Source: Omphiscola glabra
Taxonomy: Eukaryota > Mollusca > Gastropoda > Lymnaeidae
NCBI GenBank assembly: GCA_964017045.1
Contig: OZ024798.1
Span: 14,154,724-14,218,723, forward strand
DNA: 64,000 nucleotides
Direction: 5' to 3'
This document shows positions 60,450 to 64,000 of the stretch, piece by piece. The translations under genes were made by a program, and so were the position numbers. Within the stretch, counting starts at the first letter, position 1. Every line of letters begins with the position of its first letter. Below the pieces are notes generated by a model, which searched no databases, was not told the DNA's origin, and saw nothing but the letters and a program-made list of their open reading frames with translations.

Positions 60450-61324
60450 TTGTTGTTATTTAAAGGCATCAAGTATTGCAAACGCGATCTAACAAGCGGA
60501 AGAGAGGGAAAAAACGTTAGAAGCGTTTCCCATTTCTTGTATCAAAAATTCTTGATCCCTTAACATTCTTTGACCAAGTCTCCGAACGTCTTTGAATAGT
60601 TTTAATGAGTCTCACACACTCTACAAAAAACAACAATGTTGTAGCGTCAGCTTTATACACGAAAACAACACACCCTCCGAAATAAATTACTATGTCCTCA
60701 TTTGAGCTGTTACAAATTAAATGTGTTTTAAAATTATTTGGGTAAAATTTGACTTTTGAAAAAAGAACTTGAAATACCTAGGGCATTGTTGAATTATGAA
60801 AAATTAAAACGTTTATACTGTTATAGAAAGTAAAATGTTCATGAAGATTTTTACAAAAGAAGTTGTAAATATATAAATCCTAATGAAAAATGCAGTGGCT
60901 CAATCGTTTTTTTTATATTAAATTTTTTCTAGCACCCTTTAAATATAAACTAGAACCCTATTTCAGGTGGCAGCACATCTAGGCGCGAGAACACCTGAAT
61001 GGGGAAAACCTGCTTTGGGGAAATCCCCTTTTTAAAAAAAAATCTAAACATTCATCAATTAATATGCGTGGCGCATATGTCGGCGCCTTTCATATTACCT
61101 CAACCTTTGAGAGAATGTTTTTAATTTTTTAATTCAACCTTTTTTTTTCCTATATCCGCTTATTGATATCAAAATGTCTAGTTAAACATGTAATGCTAAA
61201 TCCAATCAACTTTCAGATTCTGAAGGATGACTTCCCTTGGACAACCAACTCAAAACCAGACAAACAGAAGCTGAGGAAAATGGCGGAGGACGCATTCGGT
61301 TATATCGGCAAGGAGGCCGTTTGA
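49707..61324 (+). CDS. AMP-binding acyl-CoA synthetase-like enzyme (complete, 9 exons, 572 aa)
   Basis: Exons: 49707-49997, 51469-51707, 51950-52179, 53537-53781, 54595-54688, 56584-56700, 58171-58415, 59272-59421, 61217-61324. They sum to 1719 nt with open frame and TGA at 61322-61324. The size matches the ANL (acyl-CoA synthetase) superfamily, which activates a carboxylic acid to an acyl-AMP and then a CoA thioester. Motifs: P-loop [11 protein letters not shown] (T209-K217), YVSTE at 352-356 in the place of YGxTE, FKTDD at 434-438 in the place of the TGD motif, GRNKD at 452-456, and the C-terminal catalytic-lysine region [13 protein letters not shown] with K550. Closest in feel to ACSF2/ACSM-type medium-chain enzymes, but the subfamily cannot be fixed by eye. 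Several motif glycines are replaced (G to V, G to D, G to S), so activity may be altered. There is no C-terminal SKL-type peroxisome signal and no clear mitochondrial leader. Introns carry SPIN-like, other hAT-like and minisatellite sequence. Confidence 0.88.
49990..50130. repeat. About 30-bp irregular repeat carrying an exon end and donor
   Basis: CATGGGCAG|GTAATTATCGTGA (the end of exon 1 and its donor) recurs four to five times with decay. Confidence 0.85.
50640..50800. repeat. Dispersed repeat 'AGGCGCTACAGTACATAG', copy 1
   Basis: Shares GGTCGAC-x-TGTTAA, GGCGC-x-ACAGTACATAG and AATTTAAA-x-AAAACC with 55180-55330. Intronic in the acyl-CoA synthetase gene. Confidence 0.5.
52405..53390. 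repeat. 16-bp minisatellite, 1 kb
   Basis: About 60 copies of AAGATGAGTTCACGAG / AAGATGAGTTCACAAG in an acyl-CoA synthetase intron. Confidence 0.96.
54087..54150. mobile_element. SPIN-like hAT MITE, copy 3 (one end only)
   Basis: Begins CAGTGGTTCTCAACCTGTGG and runs through the GGGTCG arm, then passes directly into a (TC)n microsatellite (54151-54255). The other terminus is missing. In an intron of the acyl-CoA synthetase gene. Confidence 0.75.
54151..54255. repeat. (TC)n microsatellite
   Basis: About 100 bases of TC with rare interruptions, joined to a truncated SPIN-like element. Confidence 0.95.
55180..55330. repeat. Dispersed repeat 'AGGCGCCACAGTACATAG', copy 2
   Basis: Counterpart of 50640-50800, same orientation, followed by a similar G-rich block and a TATGACGTC element. 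Confidence 0.5.
55950..56215. repeat. 30-bp minisatellite
   Basis: Nine copies of GTAAATGGGGTTCTTTGGCT plus AAGTTTGTTG. Confidence 0.93.
56745..57225. mobile_element. Second hAT-type MITE family, full length
   Basis: Terminal inverted repeats CAGTGATTCCCAAAGT and (reverse strand) CAGAGGTTCCCAAACTTT. Exact 8-bp target duplication GTTTAAAG at 56737-56744 and 57226-57233. It carries an internal three-copy 27-bp repeat around 57030-57115. Inserted 44 bases downstream of an acyl-CoA synthetase exon. Confidence 0.88.
58448..58635. mobile_element. SPIN-like hAT MITE, copy 4
   Basis: CAGCGGTTCTCAACCCGTGG to GGTTGAGAACCACAT. The flanks TTCTAAAA and TTCTAAGA are an 8-bp duplication with one mismatch. 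Opposite in orientation to copies 1 and 2. It lies 32 bases after the exon ending at 58415. Confidence 0.82.
60398..60448. repeat. T homopolymer of about 50 bases
   Basis: Uninterrupted T run; its length is unreliable in any assembly. Confidence 0.9.
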
Positions 61325-61564
61325 AAACTGCTTTTTACCTTTTTGAAACCTACATTTTGCGATAATTATGTGAATGTCTTCAAACCCCATTTTTTTTAAT
61401 ATACTACACATTATTTTTATTTTATTTTTTTACCTTCCTAAATTTGAGTTCCGATTTTTGGTTTAAATATATGTCGACTAATGTATAATAATATTTCCCC
61501 AATGGGATCTTGACCGCCCCAAGGGAGATGAGGAGTACAACATTTGTAACAGTGGTTCAACTAT

Positions 61565-61570
61565 ATTAAA
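61565..61570 (+). terminator. Candidate polyadenylation signal ATTAAA of the acyl-CoA synthetase
   Basis: ATTAAA 240 bases past the stop codon. It is the nearest good variant hexamer I see. Confidence 0.35.
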
Positions 61571-61744
61571 TCCCTTGAAATATGGAAGTCATGGTGTTTT
61601 GTTTTTACTTATTAGCTTCATAGATAGATAAGCGGCTGGTGGTTGCTATTTATTTCGTAGGCCTATTGACTTCGGGTCGTAACGTCTGGGCCCTTGAAGA
61701 ACTATTTGAAAAAAGATGTTATTGTAAAACTTAATACATTTTGG

Positions 61745-61890
61745 ATGATATATCCCACCCTTTTCATCACAGATACTTAGGATGATACATCCCACCCTCT
61801 ACATCACAGATACTTAGGATGATACATCCCACCCTCTTCATCACAGATACTTAGGATGATACATCCCACCCTCTTCATCACAGATACTTA
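61745..61890. repeat. 37-bp minisatellite
   Basis: Four copies of GATGATACATCCCACCCTCT plus TCATCACAGATACTTAG, downstream of the acyl-CoA synthetase. Confidence 0.93.
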
Positions 61891-62079
61891 GGATCAGCCC
61901 ATTCGGAACGAATTCTTTCCGTCAGGGCGAGGACTGACAGATATAAAAAATATTTTTTTCCCCAATCTGTACGAATTTACCAGCGTGCTCCACCTGAAGT
62001 CACAAATCTTCATGAGAACAAATAAGTCCCTGATATGGCCAAGAGAAATGGCCTAGTGAAATAACTTCATATAAATGTC

Positions 62080-62195
62080 TTGTGTTTAAATTGTTTTATT
62101 TATGTGCTGAAAATGTATACAATGCAATTAAAAAAAACATTTCCATTTGTTTGGATCAATAAAAGAATCGTATCTTATCTTATCTTACTGGTGTT
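62080..62195 (+). repeat. Retroposon-like tail with TCTTA repeats
   Basis: GGATCAATAAAAGAATCGTA followed by (TCTTA)n, a common 3' end of gastropod retroposons as I recall them. Downstream of the acyl-CoA synthetase gene. Confidence 0.4.
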
Positions 62196-64000
62196 GACTA
62201 ACGCTATTAACCTTCGTAAACATGTTGGAAGGTTTATGAGCAACAACAGGTTCTCGCGGTAATGATGGTAATTGATTTCCTTCGCAGACATATTTTGTAC
62301 GCCCATTGTTACGCTCATTAACAACTTGAAGGCCATCGAAAACAGCATCGGTACCCGTCCCTACCCCTTCTATACAGAGTTCATACAAATAAGCACTGTT
62401 ATATGTATGTAGCACCATTTGAAATTATTATTATTATAGACTAGAAAATATCACCCGATGTTATCGAGATATAAATGGAAAGCACTTGGCGATAATTTCC
62501 ACCTGCTATTGCGAAAAGTAATCACAATTCCGTATTAAAAAAAAAAAAAAAGTATTTATGTAATAATGTTTACGTTTCTTACATCATTAAAAATTTCGAG
62601 AAGTATTTATCTGATTTTTATTATACGCCTACCCTACCCATTATCTGTAAACATTGCCTAAAATTACCAAATCTAAGTGATCATTAATTAAATCGTTATT
62701 ATCAGTAAATGAGTTCATTGACGGCTGATTTCAACGCTAGAAAAATACTTAAGATCTCATGTGTTTTTTGATTGTTTATTGTTGGGCATACACTGCAACA
62801 TTTCGTGCCCCTAAACTAAAAATAGATATCTCTGAAAATTGTGAAAATGTAACCTTAAATTTACACACAAAAAACTCTATATACCATTTTAAATATCTTT
62901 TATATCAACAGAATATTATGTACTGATATTATATCTTCATTAAAAATGTAACCAAACTTTTGCTTTTGTTTTCTACTATGTTATCGGAAAGTCGTAAAAG
63001 AAAGAATTCCTTTTATTTATAGAAGACTTTCTTGACCATTTTTAGCGCCGTTAACAGCTTTGAGAGTCTTATTTACGGAATTGTTATTAATCTCTTAACA
63101 ATATAAACCCTCTTTACTTTTTCGCAAAGTAAAAAAAAAAAAATGATATTTCCATTTTTTTGAAAGAAAATCTTAAGCCATCTCCATTTTCAAAATTAAA
63201 TTTTCACGTGTGTAATATGATTGGATTTTCGTATTCATGGGTATACATATGTAAACGTACCAATGCTTTGTTAACGCCATTGAATTTCTTAATTGGTCAA
63301 AATGTGTTTATTTTTAAAAATAGAATGTAACATCTCTTTATTACAACTGTAATATCATAGGATTTAAATATATTGTCCTCCACGTAAAAATATACACACC
63401 CTATTTTCTATCCCCCGATAGCTATGTACCTTAGAAGGTTAATTATAATTTATCCAATTCAATCCCTTATTCTGCGGCGTATCTTGTGCTGCCTGGGGAA
63501 AACTAAAAGTATCAACTCCCCCCACCCCCTCACCCTGATTTTAATAAACATTAATTTAATCACGAACGGAATTGTAGTCCCCTCCATACGCAAACATACA
63601 TTTCAAGCACTTCATATGGTTTGTTCTTATTTGGATGGGTGATAAGTGAATTTGTGTTTGTGAATGCTGTTTGGCCTTGTAGTTTTGCAGCATTGATTGA
63701 CTTAAACGGCATTTCCTTATTCAAAGTATAAATTATTAAAAGTTAACTTTTTTATAACGCTATAAAATTAATAAAAGGATATTTTTGGACTAAAAAATTC
63801 AGCACTCAAAATAGAAGAATTGTCAGTGTGAGTAATAATTGCCATAAGCTCTCTCTGTCTCTGAGTTGGTATAGTTGTTATTGAACACCGATGAGTTGGT
63901 GTTTTTTTTTTATATGAACACCGTTTGCACTTCTCTCGCTCTAACAAAGTGTGCTAACATTCTGACCAGCCATCTGCAGTGCACAGACAGACACACTTTA

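Larger units (their letters stand above)
61325..64000. other. 3' flank of the acyl-CoA synthetase
   Basis: AT-rich, with one 37-bp minisatellite and a retroposon-like tail. No exon with convincing borders or similarity was found. Confidence 0.6.

Noticed and set aside
60292..60563. Phe-rich frame
   Set aside because: Translation of a T homopolymer.

Overview
This is animal nuclear DNA: AT-rich, with small phase-conserved exons inside long introns, GT-AG splice junctions, abundant minisatellites and many short DNA-transposon remnants. It is not bacterial: there are no long uninterrupted genes, operons, rRNA or CRISPR arrays. Four short hAT elements resemble the SPIN family, which I recall being reported from the pond snail Lymnaea stagnalis. 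Together with the IgGFc-binding-like/TSP1 gene type this points to a heterobranch (pond-snail-like) mollusc. The species call is inference.

Three protein-coding genes can be built exon by exon. (1) Minus strand, 20323 down to 191 and continuing off the left edge: a secreted or membrane protein with a signal peptide, an IgGFc-binding-protein-like N-terminal region, an acidic DxDxDG-like segment and at least two thrombospondin type 1 (TSP1) modules. (2) Plus strand, 22925-46368: a complete 21-exon, 764-residue paralogue with the same design, three TSP1 modules, one transmembrane helix and a 54-residue tail. The two genes stand head to head around a 2.6-kb intergenic region. Their 17 comparable exons match one for one, with the same intron phases, and every exon length difference is a multiple of three. 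(3) Plus strand, 49707-61324: a complete 9-exon, 572-residue AMP-binding acyl-CoA synthetase-like enzyme. A lone decayed copy of its last exon lies at 47522-47611, a relic of an earlier tandem duplicate.

The first two genes look like a recently arranged pair of cell-surface or secreted recognition/adhesion proteins. No ligand can be read from the sequence. Skipping the transmembrane exon of gene 2 would put a stop codon one residue later, so a soluble form is easily reachable. The acyl-CoA synthetase shows no functional link to the pair beyond being adjacent.

Most of the remaining sequence is intronic repeat: about 30 minisatellite arrays (unit 12 to about 100 bp), hAT and pogo-like MITEs with visible target-site duplications, two LINE fragments and several dispersed retroposon-like families. 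The most unusual pattern is that several minisatellite units contain the last bases of an exon plus its 5' splice site, so the true donor is followed by a ladder of near-identical donors. The intervals 20324-22924, 46369-49706 and 61325-64000 carry no other recognisable gene.
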